A DNA stretch of 64,000 nucleotides, taken from Lophius americanus (lineage: Eukaryota > Chordata > Actinopteri > Lophiiformes > Lophiidae). The notes under the pieces were generated by a model that saw nothing but the letters and a program-made list of their open reading frames with translations, had not been told where the DNA came from and searched no databases. The first letter of the stretch is position 1, and each line of letters opens with the position of its first letter. Location: positions 62,001 through 126,000 of the forward strand of contig JBBDHG010000098.1 in the NCBI GenBank assembly GCA_037951165.1. Reading direction: 5' to 3'. Positions 25,430 through 36,888 of this stretch are shown in pieces. Position numbers and translations under genes: made by a program.

Positions 25430-26640
25430 GGGAGATTCTATGCGCGAAAAGCAGCTCAGCCATAAGGCAACAATCCCAAACAATCCTCCCATCTCTAATC
25501 TGCTCGCTTCTTGGCGCTGCGCTTTTACGCACGCTGGCTCAGAGGAAACCGACTCTTATTCGCAAATATCTTCACACATTTCAATTCGTGTATGTAATAA
25601 AAACACTCTGCATTTCGATTCTTTGTTTTTATTTGTCTTAAGAGAATAAAAATGGAATAGAAAGCAATTATTCTTCCTCCATCTGTTACGATCGAACGCG
25701 CTGAAATGAAGATGACGCTCCTCCAGGGCGAACATAGACGCACGGCAGATCTGCGACTCGGTTACGTGCGGGTCATTAGACGTCAGGGGGTTATTTATTA
25801 GCGCTGATGAAATGTAGAAAATTTGTGGAGAGAGAAGTGGTTGATCGAATGAAAGAACAGGGAGGACATTTTTTTTAATGAAAAGCGCATGAGTGTGCAA
25901 TGATCCGGCGCGCATTTCTTCAGACACGCGAGCGAAACATGGCCGAAAAAAGTATTTAAAGCAAAACCATGAAGAAAAAAAGAACCCAAGAGTAAATCAG
26001 ACTAGCAGTGCCTGAAAGAAATGCACTCTGCTGCAGGTGACGAGGATTTGAACGAACAATAAAAGTGATGAAGGGATTAAAATGTTCTGCACTGTGATTT
26101 GGTTCTGAGACATTTTCAGCTGTTGATGCAGGAAACTAGAGGAAAGTTCTGCTGTTCTGTTTCAGTCTGGTGATCACCCTCAAAACACTGGCTGCTGCTG
26201 TGTTCTTCACAAAAAGCTTAGACATAGATATATGGAGGTCGGCTTTCGAGCTCCACACATCCGTCTGTCGTGTTGGCACGGCCAACTTTTAAATATGTGC
26301 ATTCAGGGCAGATCGCTGAGGAATCTGATGGCGGACCGTCACATTTCTCGTTTTTACGCACCGGAGGATTATTATTATAATAATAATAAGACTTACAAGC
26401 GCGGGTTTAAACACAGTCGTGACCCAAAAAGTCGTAAAGTTCTTCAACATGATTGTCTCCTGTCAGAGATTCCTTCAGTAAGACATCTTGATGAAACCTA
26501 CTCACTGCGAACAGGCGCTCCTTCTCCGAATTTGTGAGAGTCAGGTGAAGGCGCGGGCAAAAAAAAGAAAAAAAAATCGAAATTCCTTTGGTTTAATCGG
26601 CGGTGCCGGGCTAGTGGGGGAAACAAGGAGGCGGTGATCA
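25430..26640. other. Locally CpG-richer, possibly promoter-proximal DNA
   Basis: Compared with its surroundings this stretch has many CpGs (for example 'cgaacgcgctg', 'ggcgcgcatttcttc', 'acacgcgagcgaaac'). No protein domain was found in its frames. It leads into the exon and promoter candidates at 26.6-27.4 kb. Fish CpG islands are weakly marked, so this is suggestive only. Confidence 0.35.
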
Positions 26641-26647
26641 GGCTTAC

Positions 26648-26692
26648 CTGCTTCACGCTGTCACGCTGGTGGCGTGTCCTGGTCCGCTTCAT
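26648..26692 (-). other. Candidate minus-strand first coding exon segment ending in a splice donor
   Basis: On the minus strand an ATG at 26692 opens 15 codons (MKRTRTRHQRDSVKQ) and reaches CAG|GTAAGC, a good donor with the exon ending at 26648. The segment lies in CpG-rich DNA. The same frame is open upstream to 26836, so the start is not decided and part could be 5' UTR. I do not recognise the peptide, and no downstream exon can be assigned. It could be chance. Confidence 0.25.
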
Positions 26693-26818
26693 CGCACCGA
26701 GGCTGCATGTGTGAGGACATGCTGCTGGAGACGAGCTGTGGAGACGAGACGCGCCTCGGCTGCATGGGTGAGAGTGAAGAGGTGGGGGTGGGGGGGTTCG
26801 TATATGCTTGCGTGTGTG

Positions 26819-26912
26819 GGAAAGAGAGAGATACACAGAGAGAGAGAGGAAAATAGAGAGAGAGATGGAGTAAGAGAGAGAGAGAGAGAGAGAGTGAGGG
26901 AGAGAAGGGAGC
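26819..26912 (+). repeat. (GA)n-rich imperfect microsatellite
   Basis: The GA dinucleotide predominates, with interruptions (gatacaca, gaaaata, gatggagta). It lies between the two exon candidates. Confidence 0.85.
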
Positions 26913-27286
26913 TTGAAAAGTGAAAGTCTGGGATTACTCTTTGGCGGTAATGACGGTCGTTATTTGCCTTCTAGATTCCTGCAAACCGCGTTTAAGGTTT
27001 AGCACATGTGCAGAAACACATGACCAAAAATCGCCTCAAGACATAAATTGCGCTATTCATCATTGAGTTATAGCAATTAAACCCCACGAGAGCAGGGTCG
27101 GACTTACGCCAGAGATCCCATCATTCAGCTTATTAAGACTGAACAAAGAAGGTTTTTTTTCTCTTCTCTTCTTCTCTATTATTTTATGCGTTTCTACTTT
27201 ATTGCATTCATTATCTTTTTCGTGTTTTTTGTTACATAAGGAGCTTTGACTTGAGACTCTGGGAAGAAGTTTCCATTCGGAAAAAA

Positions 27287-27294
27287 TATAAAAG
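27287..27294 (+). promoter_or_regulatory. Candidate TATA box (tataaaag)
   Basis: A canonical TATAAAAG lies about 25-30 bp upstream of the proposed transcript start near 27317. The surrounding 27230-27420 is CpG-containing and non-repetitive, unlike most of the window. It supports a plus-strand start but needs transcript data. Confidence 0.4.
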
Positions 27295-27316
27295 CTTTAC
27301 GCAGACTTCTAGTTTC

Positions 27317-27429
27317 AGCACCGAGGAGAGCGCAGGTCGAGATTTAAAAGAGAAACCTTTGCGAGGGTCTCTTCTCCGCAGCGCGAGCCTCTCCTGCCTG
27401 TCACAGCGAGAAGCAAATACCCCCATCAT
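27317..27429 (+). other. Candidate 5' untranslated exon with GTAAGT donor
   Basis: The stretch lies downstream of the TATA box, is CpG-bearing ('gaggagagcgcagg', 'ctccgcagcgcgagcctc'), and ends at 27429 before a perfect intron-side donor GTAAGT (27430-27435). No obvious initiator ATG opens a recognisable protein before the donor, so it would be a 5' UTR exon. No acceptor partner is visible that I can defend. Moderate to low confidence. Confidence 0.35.
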
Positions 27430-27435
27430 GTAAGT

Positions 27436-30197
27436 CTTAAGTGAAATGGTCCAACAGTGGGAGGGAGACGTGTCCCTGAATATCTCGGAGCAACAAACAG
27501 TTTAATCCATATTGCATGAAACTGCTTCTTAATTGCAGCTTATCAAGTAAAAGCCGACAGAAGAAGGGTTTAAATTTATCTCCTGTATGGTTTGTTCCCT
27601 GTGTCCTTCTAGCAGGAACTGATTCCTGCAGGCGGCCTGTTGATTTTATGAACATCATGGCCAGGAGGGCCTGGTCTTTGTCAGGCTGTAGCTGTATGCC
27701 CAGCTCTCCCTGTTGACAACTGTTTAAAGCCCAGTGACGCCTTTTATCATAACTGACTGGCTCTTATTGAGATTTAGTGGCTTAAATCTTGTTTGAAAAG
27801 AGAATACCTCTCTGATTTACTACATCCTTGTATTTGAATACGAACCTGCTGGTATTAAGGGGCTTAGTGGCATCATTTAGTATTTCTCAACCAGCAGCAG
27901 AGCTAATATTGTGTGGAAAATAAACAGAAGTTTTGGGTGTTTTAGTGACATCTACTGGGGAAAGCATCTTAAATAACCAGTTTGTTTGTGTCTGTGAACA
28001 GGATGTAGCAGCCCTCCTTCTCCAGGCCTTCATGCCACACTGATGGACAAGCTGCAGCAGCTAATATCTAATGAATATGCTCCAGGAAAGAAAGAAAAAA
28101 TATTCAGCTGCTGGAGATCCTTCCTGCACATGTCCTCAAACTCACACTGCTATCACTCTAGCTATCAACCCATCACTGATGTGGCTTTTATTGTTCAAAT
28201 TTAGAAAAAGACGCCATTACGCACAGTTTAAATGGTGCCATCCTGAACCTTAGCTGTCAATTAAAATATATCAGCTGGCTCGTGTAACTACTGAGAAGTT
28301 TAAATTGCTATGCTCGAATGCAAAGAGGCTGCATCCAAAATGGGAGATTCAGGGAAGAAAATAAGATCCAAAGTCTGTCTCGTTGACTGACAGATGTCAG
28401 ACACAGTTTTACATGTTGTCGCTTTGGGAGGATGCATTAAGGATCACTCAACGTAGGGTAACGTATGTTATTAGCCCCCCAACAACTCTTGCCTTTTCTC
28501 ACTGTTAATTCCAATCTTATGGCCAGAGCCAACAAAAATGTTGGATAGTAGTCAAAACACCCACCACATGTTATAGTTGATGCACATGAATCACAATATA
28601 CTCACTGCACACGGCTTATGCGAGTACGCGTTTTTAATCATGTGCTGCTTACCAACCTGTGTGAAGCAGATGAACGGGACAGCGTCAAAGGCCAGCTTGA
28701 GTTCACCGCAATTAGTTGCGGAAAATCCCGGTTTATTAAATGGACTCACTGCAACCGAAGGTAGGGAGATGCCGAACAAAGAGTCTTCTAATGCACCATC
28801 TGTTAAATGGCATATGCATCAAAGAGCATTACATGTAATTGGTTGTTCATGTATTTCTCTTCCGTTTGCTGCATAGAGGCAGTCAAGGCCACACGCTCCT
28901 GTTTCAACCTGCTGTAGAGATTTTATGAGAGCCACTGATATCAGGCCACCTGTCGAAGCCGCAATTTTGTGTTTATTTAATAAGTAAGTATGTCTAAATT
29001 CATGAATATATGAATTTATATTGGCATAAAACAAGAAGTGAAGAAATCAGTATACAGGTAAAGCGCATCATCGTAATATAATACCAGTAGGCCTACATTA
29101 TGGATACGATCATACGAGATGTATAAACTTATTAATCAATTACATTAAAAAAGACAACTAATAAAAGTCGATTTTAAAGAGTAAATCATTAAACAAAAGT
29201 CTGATTTACAATCAGAACCTCAGAATCTCAGGATTCAAACCTTTGAATCCTGTTTCATGTGATTCATAATCCTGTGTGATATTTCTGAGATTTCTTCTTT
29301 CTTTTTTTTTATGGACACAGGTGGAGTAGTTTGAAATTGTTCAGGGAGAGATCCAGAGTGCTACACGTATAAAATGGAGTATAGCACTCAATGGGTAAAA
29401 TATCTACTTTACTGGAGGTCAAGCACAAATGGGGAAACTGCTTCCATGAGATGGTGTAAGGTATTTAGTTCCAGTTCTCAGCATTGAGGGAGAGATTTTT
29501 CTTCTATTGTAAGAGCCTGTGTGAACACTATTGAGATTGAAAAGATATCCTACCGTATCATAAACGAGTTAGTTCATCCTCATCAATCCATGGCAAAGGT
29601 GTTTGAAAAGATAAAAAACTCAAAAACATGGAATTCCTCCATTTTTATGCAGTTTTGTTCAGATTTTGGTTTATTTATCCATTAATCATAACAATACAGA
29701 TTGAATGACATGAACCGGTATATAAGGACCAGAGGCTTTTAAACACAGAGCAGTGTAAGTGCTGTAATGAGTAGCTCAGCATGTTGTAGAAGGGGAGGGA
29801 GCAACAGGCCCTATATCTTAAGTGTATTCATTGATTCAGCTGCTGATGGTGGCTAAGAGGTGTTACTATTCTACCTTTAGTTTGTGTCCTATCAAGTGCT
29901 TCCACCGGTCAGTAGGAACTCCTTGAGTTTTCAGAGTGTTTATCGATCATTGCTTTGTCCGTCAATTTGAGCAGATGTCCAGGGACTTTAAGTCGTTGTT
30001 GAGAGCACAGAGAAATACTTAATGAAACAGAAGCATGAAAAGAACTACAGGCCTATGCTGTTATCCCTGAGAGCAAGGTCTGAGAACCCCTGCGTTGTAC
30101 ACGCATCCCCATCCCCAAGTCATGTCCCAAAAGCAGTTTTTCAATGATAAAAAAAAAAAAGCTAAAATATGAACGATTGCAGTTACATTTGTCCTGG
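27436..30197. other. No gene recognised
   Basis: If the 27.3 kb exon is real this would be the start of its first intron. I see no coding exon, transposon or RNA gene. Confidence 0.4.
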
Positions 30198-30462
30198 AAC
30201 TGATTCATTTTCACCAAATTTGGACTAAATTACACCGACATTTGAGAAATTATGGGTCCAAAACATTTTGAGCTAATGCACCCCCCTACTGGCAAAAATA
30301 TTCAACTGCCGTTTCCCAAAATCAGTTAAAAAATGCAAATAATTCATGAAATAGGTTTTTTATTTTTATATATTATTGTGTTAACACGCATGATCTGCGG
30401 CAAGGCATCACCGCGTGAGGATGATTCAATAATATCTCCGAATTATCGGCAATATAAAGACA
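30198..30462 (-). repeat. R1 repeat, terminal portion
   Basis: In plus-strand text, 'tcaccaaatttggactaaat' is followed by 'gagaaattatgggtccaaaa', 'tttcccaaaatcagtt', 'aattcatgaaatagg', 'gtgttaacacgcatgat' and 'aataatatctccga-att-atcgg'. This is the R1 order ending in the hairpin end. It is diverged, with no ORF. Confidence 0.8.
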
Positions 30463-32109
30463 GGTTTTGAGGAACTCATGTTTATACGTTGTCTATTTTA
30501 AGTAGTTACTTAATTCTTTTGCAACACATTTTGTAACTGTAGTGATGCTGCTTTCACGTCATGATTGGGTTAAGGTTAAAGTGGGAACGAAACACATTTT
30601 GAAGTGAGACTATCCTCCACAGAAACTTCATGATAAGTTCAGATCCCCCTCACTGGTTCTTGTTTAAGTGTGGAGGAGGGTTTACTTTGTTCTGTCAGTG
30701 AACTCAGGAACATAGCAGAAGGTTAATATAGCCTACTAATGTTAGCCAGCTCATGTTGCTGGTTAACTGTCATCACTTCGTGTGCCTATAGAGGGAACAT
30801 AACCCTGTTAATGGAATGGTACTGCTTTTTCCCCCCCCCGTTTATGTGTGTTTGTGCTTACCACACAGGGTTAACGACGCTCTTGAAAATCGTTTGTTCC
30901 ATATCCAAAGCAGTCTCAGTTGCCATTCAGAGGCTGCATGGATAGCGCTAACTTGTTGTGTCATTCCATTTTTTGGTCACAATTAGCTATCATTTAATCA
31001 ACCTCCTGAGGCTTTAACGAGCTAAGAACTGTTAGCGTGTCATTGCAAATGATTTCTGACAGTTCGGCATAAATCTCAAGGTTGACCTAACATGATCACA
31101 TTTGTTATTCTTCAAGTTGTAGGGCAAACGTCCAGCAGCTGGGAGTACAATGCAGAAATACAGGCAGAGGAATTCTAGTGAAAAGCTCTGTATTAAGAAA
31201 ATTGCTTTGAAAAAGTGAATAAATGGGAAATTCATACCGAGAGTCAGACTTTGACCCCGCCCGCTTTCCCAAAAAATAAATAAATAAAAATCAAAGCAAA
31301 TCAAAAACATAAATAAATAAGTTTAAAAAAATCAAACTCCTGGTCAACCTGGATGAAGGAATGGCAACATCTCACGATTTGATAAATAATGCCTTCGCTT
31401 GAATCACAGGAATTGACGTTAAGAAATCCACATAAATACTCTTGACTGAGATGATTTACCTCAATGAGGAGTCATAAACAAGCTGATCCCTCAGTTCTTC
31501 TGTTCACAGGAGAAAGGAGACTGTAGAAGAAATACAATATGCACAAATCATAGGAGAGGATTAGGAAGAGGATTTGCCAACAAGAAACAGGCCAAACTGG
31601 CCACAACAATGGAAGGCACAGTCTATATGTTTGCTGACAAGGATCAGTATGGATAGAGGAAAGGTGTCATTGTCTCTGCCCCTGGATGCTAATTATTCCT
31701 TTAAAACCTGTTTCCCCTTTGGCTCAATAATGAGTTAGGGGACTGTTGTGTATGCATCAGCATTTTAAAGTATGCTCCCCCAGAGTCGGAGGACTTGCCT
31801 GCTGTTCTATGAATTTACTCGGCTATAAGTCTGTGTATTTGGCAGTGCCATCCACAAATCTTCAGCATTATCCAACTCATTGATGAACACACCATGGATG
31901 GAAACCCTGAGATGACGGATATCTTCCTCCGCATTCATCGGTCTTGTAGTTTTCTGTCTTCTTCAGTGACATTTACTTTCCTTTTTTCTTTTCTTCCCCA
32001 AAACCATGTCTGTCCAAATCAAAGCACCACTCATCAGAATTTAAATAATAAAGTAGGATCAAATAATAATATAGAGTTGACCTGATGTGCTTTTGTTTTT
32101 GTGGCGCTA
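30463..32109. other. No feature recognised
   Basis: Intergenic. 31260-31320 is A/AAAT-rich. No coding or transposon signal was recognised. Confidence 0.4.
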
Positions 32110-33420
32110 AAAATAAAGTTCAGAGAAGTTGTGCTGGAATGGACATCCCAATGTTATGGTCAATCAAAAATGGACATCTAAGTACGGGTGATGACCACAA
32201 CATAACAGAACAGTGTTGGCCTTCATTAACCTTCATCCGCAACTCCTTGAGTCTGTGGAAACCAAATCTGGGGGTCAACTCCAAGGAATTGCCTCAATCC
32301 CATCGCCCAAAGTTGTTGCCCTGTCCCCACTGCTGCTCTGCATCTGCCAGGAACCCCTCAGCCATATCATCTCAAAGGCTGGATACAGATAGATGTTCAG
32401 ACATTGAGGACTGGACTTATCAGAAGGCAAGTTACGGGACAGACAGAAATACATGTACCTGGGAATCCGAAAGGCCAATGGAAACAATGATGGCTGAGGA
32501 AATGAGGTCAGTCATAGGTAAAATACTTCCAGAGGGTAAGACATGTGCTCAGAGGTACAAATAAGAGTCATCAACACGTATGTCCTACCAGTCATCTGAT
32601 ACCCAGCTGGAATAATAAGCTGTCCTCCGGAAAGATATACGCCACCAACGTAAAGAGAAGAAATCTCCTCACACAGCATGGAGGTTCTCACCCAAAGTTG
32701 AGCATCCTGAGACGCTATGAGCAATGTAAAAAAGAAGTACTTGATGTGTGTCAGATCTGCAATCCAGGATGAGACAAGGAGCGTACATGAATGCATCAGG
32801 AAGATGGCCTTCAGAGATGGATTGCTTAGGGAGTGCTTCAAGCTATTGGAAATGGGGAAAAAGTGTTGCGGAGGAAGAGGCTGTTTTGTGGAAGACCATG
32901 CACCTCCATGGAATGTGGCAATAGCAGGTGGAAGATTCGGCTGAAGTCCAGCTCATAAATGCAAACAATATGCTCGCCGTGCAGAATACATAGTGCACAG
33001 GAACATCACTGCCGAGAGCCAAGATGTGGTGGGACTTGAAGTTCCAGACAAACAAACAGCTACTGGCAAACCAACCAGACATAGTGGTGGCTGACAAGGA
33101 GCAAAGGAGGGCAGTTGTGATAGATGTGGCAATCGTTGCTGACACTAACATCAGGAAGAATGAGCACAAATGGAGAAGCGAGAACAGATGTGGAAGGTGG
33201 AATCAAAATTTTGAGTGATTATAGGAGCATTAGGGTCTGAGACCCCTGCCCAAACCCGGACGATTAGCTCCAGCAGATTTCACATACAACATGTGAGGAT
33301 CCCGTCCAGAAGGGTGCAATCCGAAGACCAGCTAAGATACTTGGCAGAACACAAACTCCCGAGCGTCTGGTGGTGGACCAGAGCTTCGTCATCACATCAA
33401 ACATATTTTCATCAGTAAAG
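32110..33420 (+). mobile_element. LINE with C-terminal restriction-like endonuclease (R4/Dong/Rex6/HERO-type), internally deleted pseudogene
   Basis: Peptide fragments on the plus strand, in changing frames, follow the RT-to-endonuclease order of a REL-endonuclease LINE. 'FIRNSLSLWKPNLGVNSKE' (about 32230) is followed by 'LSPLLLCIC' and 'EPLSHIISKAGYR' (about 32320-32395), then 'YMYLGIRKANGNND' (near 32452), 'RVINTYVLPVI' and 'AIQDETRSVHECIRKMAFRD' (about 32759-32818). The endonuclease part follows, with 'NQPDIVVADK' and 'VVIDVAI' giving a PD-x14-D spacing (33075-33125). Two deletions are evident: the segment that should hold the YMDD catalytic box is gone near 32395-32405, and most of the zinc-knuckle region is gone near 32945. 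It is dead as a mobile element. The group assignment rests on motif layout. Confidence 0.75.
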
Positions 33421-35429
33421 TGTCCTAAAATCAACTCCATCCATATATACAAAAATAACTCAAAAACATGTCCCAACTGTGGTTCTTCATCTTTGACAGT
33501 AAAAATCAAGTCTCCATATCACCTATGTAGCCTAAAGGTGTCCAAGTATTGCATCATTTCATAAAACTTTAATTCCAGACACAGTCTGGTCCAGATGTCC
33601 CAGAGTCATAGTGATGTGGCCTCCTGACCCGTCCTGTCTTCTATCCTTCTCCTCATGCTGATGTTCGGTATCTGGACAGTTTAGCTTCAATGGAGCGAGG
33701 TTAACAAATGATTTCCACTCCTCTTACTCCCCCATCACAGACAAAGAATGTAGTTTGAGTCGGGATTGTCTTAAATGTGCATCTGTTAGAGTTGCACAGC
33801 CTCCTTTCAGCTGCGGAATTCATTTTGAGACGTGTCATCTGTAGCTAATGGGAGAGATCATATCTGTGGACGCAGTGAGGAGGATAAATCAAGATTTTAC
33901 GTTTTAAATGGACAATTTCCAGTTGATATCTCCGATCTGTCTAATGCAGGAGCACGTGAAAGCATTAGCATATGTAATCTGGGAAGGTTGCTCACCGACT
34001 CAGAGTCATTGGAGCAGATATTAATCTGCAAAAATCGATTGAGTTGTCGGGTATTTTAGGGTAGATTTCTGCGTTAAGCTCAGATTTTCTCTCCGTAAAA
34101 AGAGATCGGATGAGGGAGCGGAGAGGTTTATCTATCACGCCTGGGGTTCATAGCCCTCAATCCTCTCCTTTTGAATGTTTCCACGTATCCAAATGAGTTC
34201 ATTAGCAATTCTTTGCAATTCTTTTATAGTCTTTTAATTGGGGGTAATTAAATGAAGTGATGACATTAGTGGATTGGTGGACAAAGCATCAAAACCTCTG
34301 CAAGGAGTGCAGGATACATGAATATGTCATTAACGTTGACACTCAAGAATAAAACCCACAGCCTCTTCTGCTAAAGCTTAGATGAGCAATGCGTTCATTT
34401 GTCTCAAGGGTTTTTTGTTATCTAGATAAGTGGGATAATTGTGATAGAGCTGAATGCTCCACCAGAGTGCAGCTGTGCAATAAAGGTTTGGTCGTAATCG
34501 TGCAGACCAGCTGGGTTTTGACCTCTGAGTCAGGCCTCGCCCGTGCATTTGATCAAATCTCAGAGGCTTAGAAAAATATCTACATTAGTATTCAAATAAT
34601 CATATTTTTATATATATAAAAGTAAAAGATCAGTACACCCATTTTATCGCTACCTTTACGACACGGGGCGATTTATATTTTATTCATGGTTAAATAAATG
34701 AAATCACACACTACCTCTGTCATCATAAAAAGTTTCCTCCAATCATTATAATAACGCTGGAATGCCTTGAACTCCTTTAGGGTGTGGAAACAGTCAGGCG
34801 CTAAAGACATACATGGAGGAAAGCAGGCGGAGATGTCCGTGTGTGTAGTGGAGCGTTGATAATGGGGTGATAAAAAGTCAAATGTTAATAAGAAAATGTC
34901 CAAGTTCTTGCCCCACATGAGGTTTCTTCTCCAACTCCTGAGATGACTACCGTTTCACAGAAATGATCCCCGAAGAAATCACAATTCATAATTTGTGGAT
35001 CAATTGCTTCTTTATTTTTCCAGGGCAAAATTCCACCTCTACTTTGTTTCTTCCTTGCCGCTTCTCGTTTACTTATATTCATTTTACTTTATTTCATGTA
35101 TTCAGCACAGTTTTATTCACTGTACTCTTAAACAGACATAATTTGTCATTCTATGTTCCGCTCCAGTATAAAACATCAAAAGATCAAGGCACAGCAGTAC
35201 CCAAGGTTTAAGAAAAATACATGCAGATTTCTGACAAAGATCTTAGAAAAACATCATCAAATGAGTATTTCAAATATGATTTGGATTATTTTTGAAGGAC
35301 CAGAAAAATTATTAAGTCTTACTAATTTGGCCATCAGAAGACACATTTTCGGTGTGGTTCTAAAGACCAGCTACACTGGCTCTTGACTCAAACTCACTCT
35401 TTCTTGGAGGACTTGTTGAGTTGGATAAG
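33421..35429. other. Intergenic DNA; 33790-34060 possibly conserved non-coding
   Basis: No gene was recognised. 33790-34060 is unique, balanced DNA rich in short motifs such as 'agctaatg' and 'gatattaatctg'. Conservation cannot be judged from one sequence. Confidence 0.35.
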
Positions 35430-35790
35430 AATGTAATGTGTAAGAGATTCTCCACAACCGCAGGTCTTGCTGCGTGTTCCCGATCAGCATTGGTAAGTAC
35501 CTCCCAAAAGTGTTCAAAGGGAAGACTACTGCTGAACTAGCAACAAGGTCATGGACCTCATGGAAGGCTCATGGATGTATTGATGATTAATCCCTGAGAG
35601 GAGCAAATTAAGCATAAATTGCTGAAAAAGTTCATACTGGCTCTGATAGAAAGGTGTCAGAGCATAGAGTCCATCCCATAGCTGTTTTGGTAGTAAAAAA
35701 GGGGGACATGCATAATATTTGACATTGGGTTCGTATTGGCAAATTCTGGATATACCAGGTTTGGTAATCGGCCAGTACACACAAGTAAAA
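35430..35790 (+). mobile_element. Tc1-like transposon remnant with large internal deletion (copy B)
   Basis: The N-terminal part of a Tc1-family transposase gene is visible as DNA ('cccaaaagtgttcaaaggga', 'caacaaggtcatgg', 'aaattgctgaaaaagttcat', 'ggctctgatagaaaggtgtc'). Right after 'gtcagag' (near 35661) the text switches to the gene's 3' end ('catagctgttttggtagtaa', 'aagggggacatgcataatat'). The catalytic DDE region is therefore missing. A related copy with different breakpoints lies at 62296-62866. Confidence 0.7.
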
Positions 35791-36540
35791 GTATTATGTT
35801 TCTATTGTTAACTAAAATAAAAAAAATTGGATTTTTATCCACATAATTTAAACAAGAGGTGGAGAAAAATTAAACAAGAGGTGGAGGTTTCTGCATGTTT
35901 TGAAAGAGGACATGTAGTTGGCTGGTGTGATGGCTGGAAGATGCAGATGACAGGCAAAGATGGCAACAAATGTTTTTTTATGAAAGATTTCATTAGCTAC
36001 AGGATTTATTGAGTAACAAGGTTTTAGCCAATTTCTCTATAAAACACTGAATAAATACCAATAAATTACAAGTATTGATCACCAAACTCCACAGTAATTT
36101 GATCTGCTCCATTTGAAGTGTGTCCAACTCTCACCTCATTTTACAATAAGCGAAATAAGAGTGCTCGTCTTCGCCACACTGCTGTTTTGGCTTTGCTCCA
36201 GGTCTGCCCCTTCTGAGATGGACCTCCCCCTGTGACTGCATTAAGGAGAGAATACAGTTTGTCAATGCTGTTTTGGTGTTCGAGCAGAGGTTCTCCTTCT
36301 AAACACACCATCACTGATCATCACCTTCAGCAAAAGCTCTTCGCTGTGACTCATCAAAAAAGGCAATTTGGACTTTTGATACATGCAGCTGAGACAAATA
36401 CTCAGATGAGATGTTTCGTATCGTCTGCGTCTGACAGCTGCTGTTTCCATAATAGAAATCTTGCGTCTTTGCAAAAAGACGGAGGATATTTTAAAGTTAA
36501 ACCTCCCAAAGTTTCCTTTCTGAGTTTTACTATTTCCCTT
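35791..36540. other. No feature recognised
   Basis: AT-rich intergenic DNA. A 124-codon frame at 36232-36606 runs into an R1 end and has no recognisable domain. Confidence 0.4.
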
Positions 36541-36544
36541 TCTA

Positions 36545-36888
36545 TTTATATCCCCGTAAAGTCGGGATATTATGGAATCGTCATTGCCGCCGCCACAGAT
36601 CCTTAAAACTGTGTTCTAAAAACTGAGTAAAATCTGAACAATTAAATTAAAATACAATGTTTACAAGGTAGGTCTCCGATAGTGAATTCATACAAACCTT
36701 GAACAAACTAAATTGGCACTTTCACAAATAATCTTACCTAAAATCAATCCAGTTCTACCTCGTTCTAAAGGTTATGGCGTTGTACATTTTGAAAATGAAC
36801 CATGGAATAGTTTTTGGGTCATCGAGTTAACAGGACCAATCAGCCGCGGGAAAGATGACAATTATATCTTCGACTTTTTGGGAACATA
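36545..36888. repeat. R1 foldback locus: two inward-facing R1 ends
   Basis: The left end (plus orientation) is 'atatccc-cgtaaagtc-gggatat' (36548-36570), a perfect 7-bp stem, followed by 'tatggaatcgtcattgcc'. The right part (minus orientation) runs from 'ccaaaatc'-like text ('cctaaaatcaatccagtt' near 36738) to 'attatatcttcgactttttg' at about 36870. The locus is bounded by inverted copies of the same terminus and spans about 345 bp. It may be a minimal foldback form. Confidence 0.75.
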
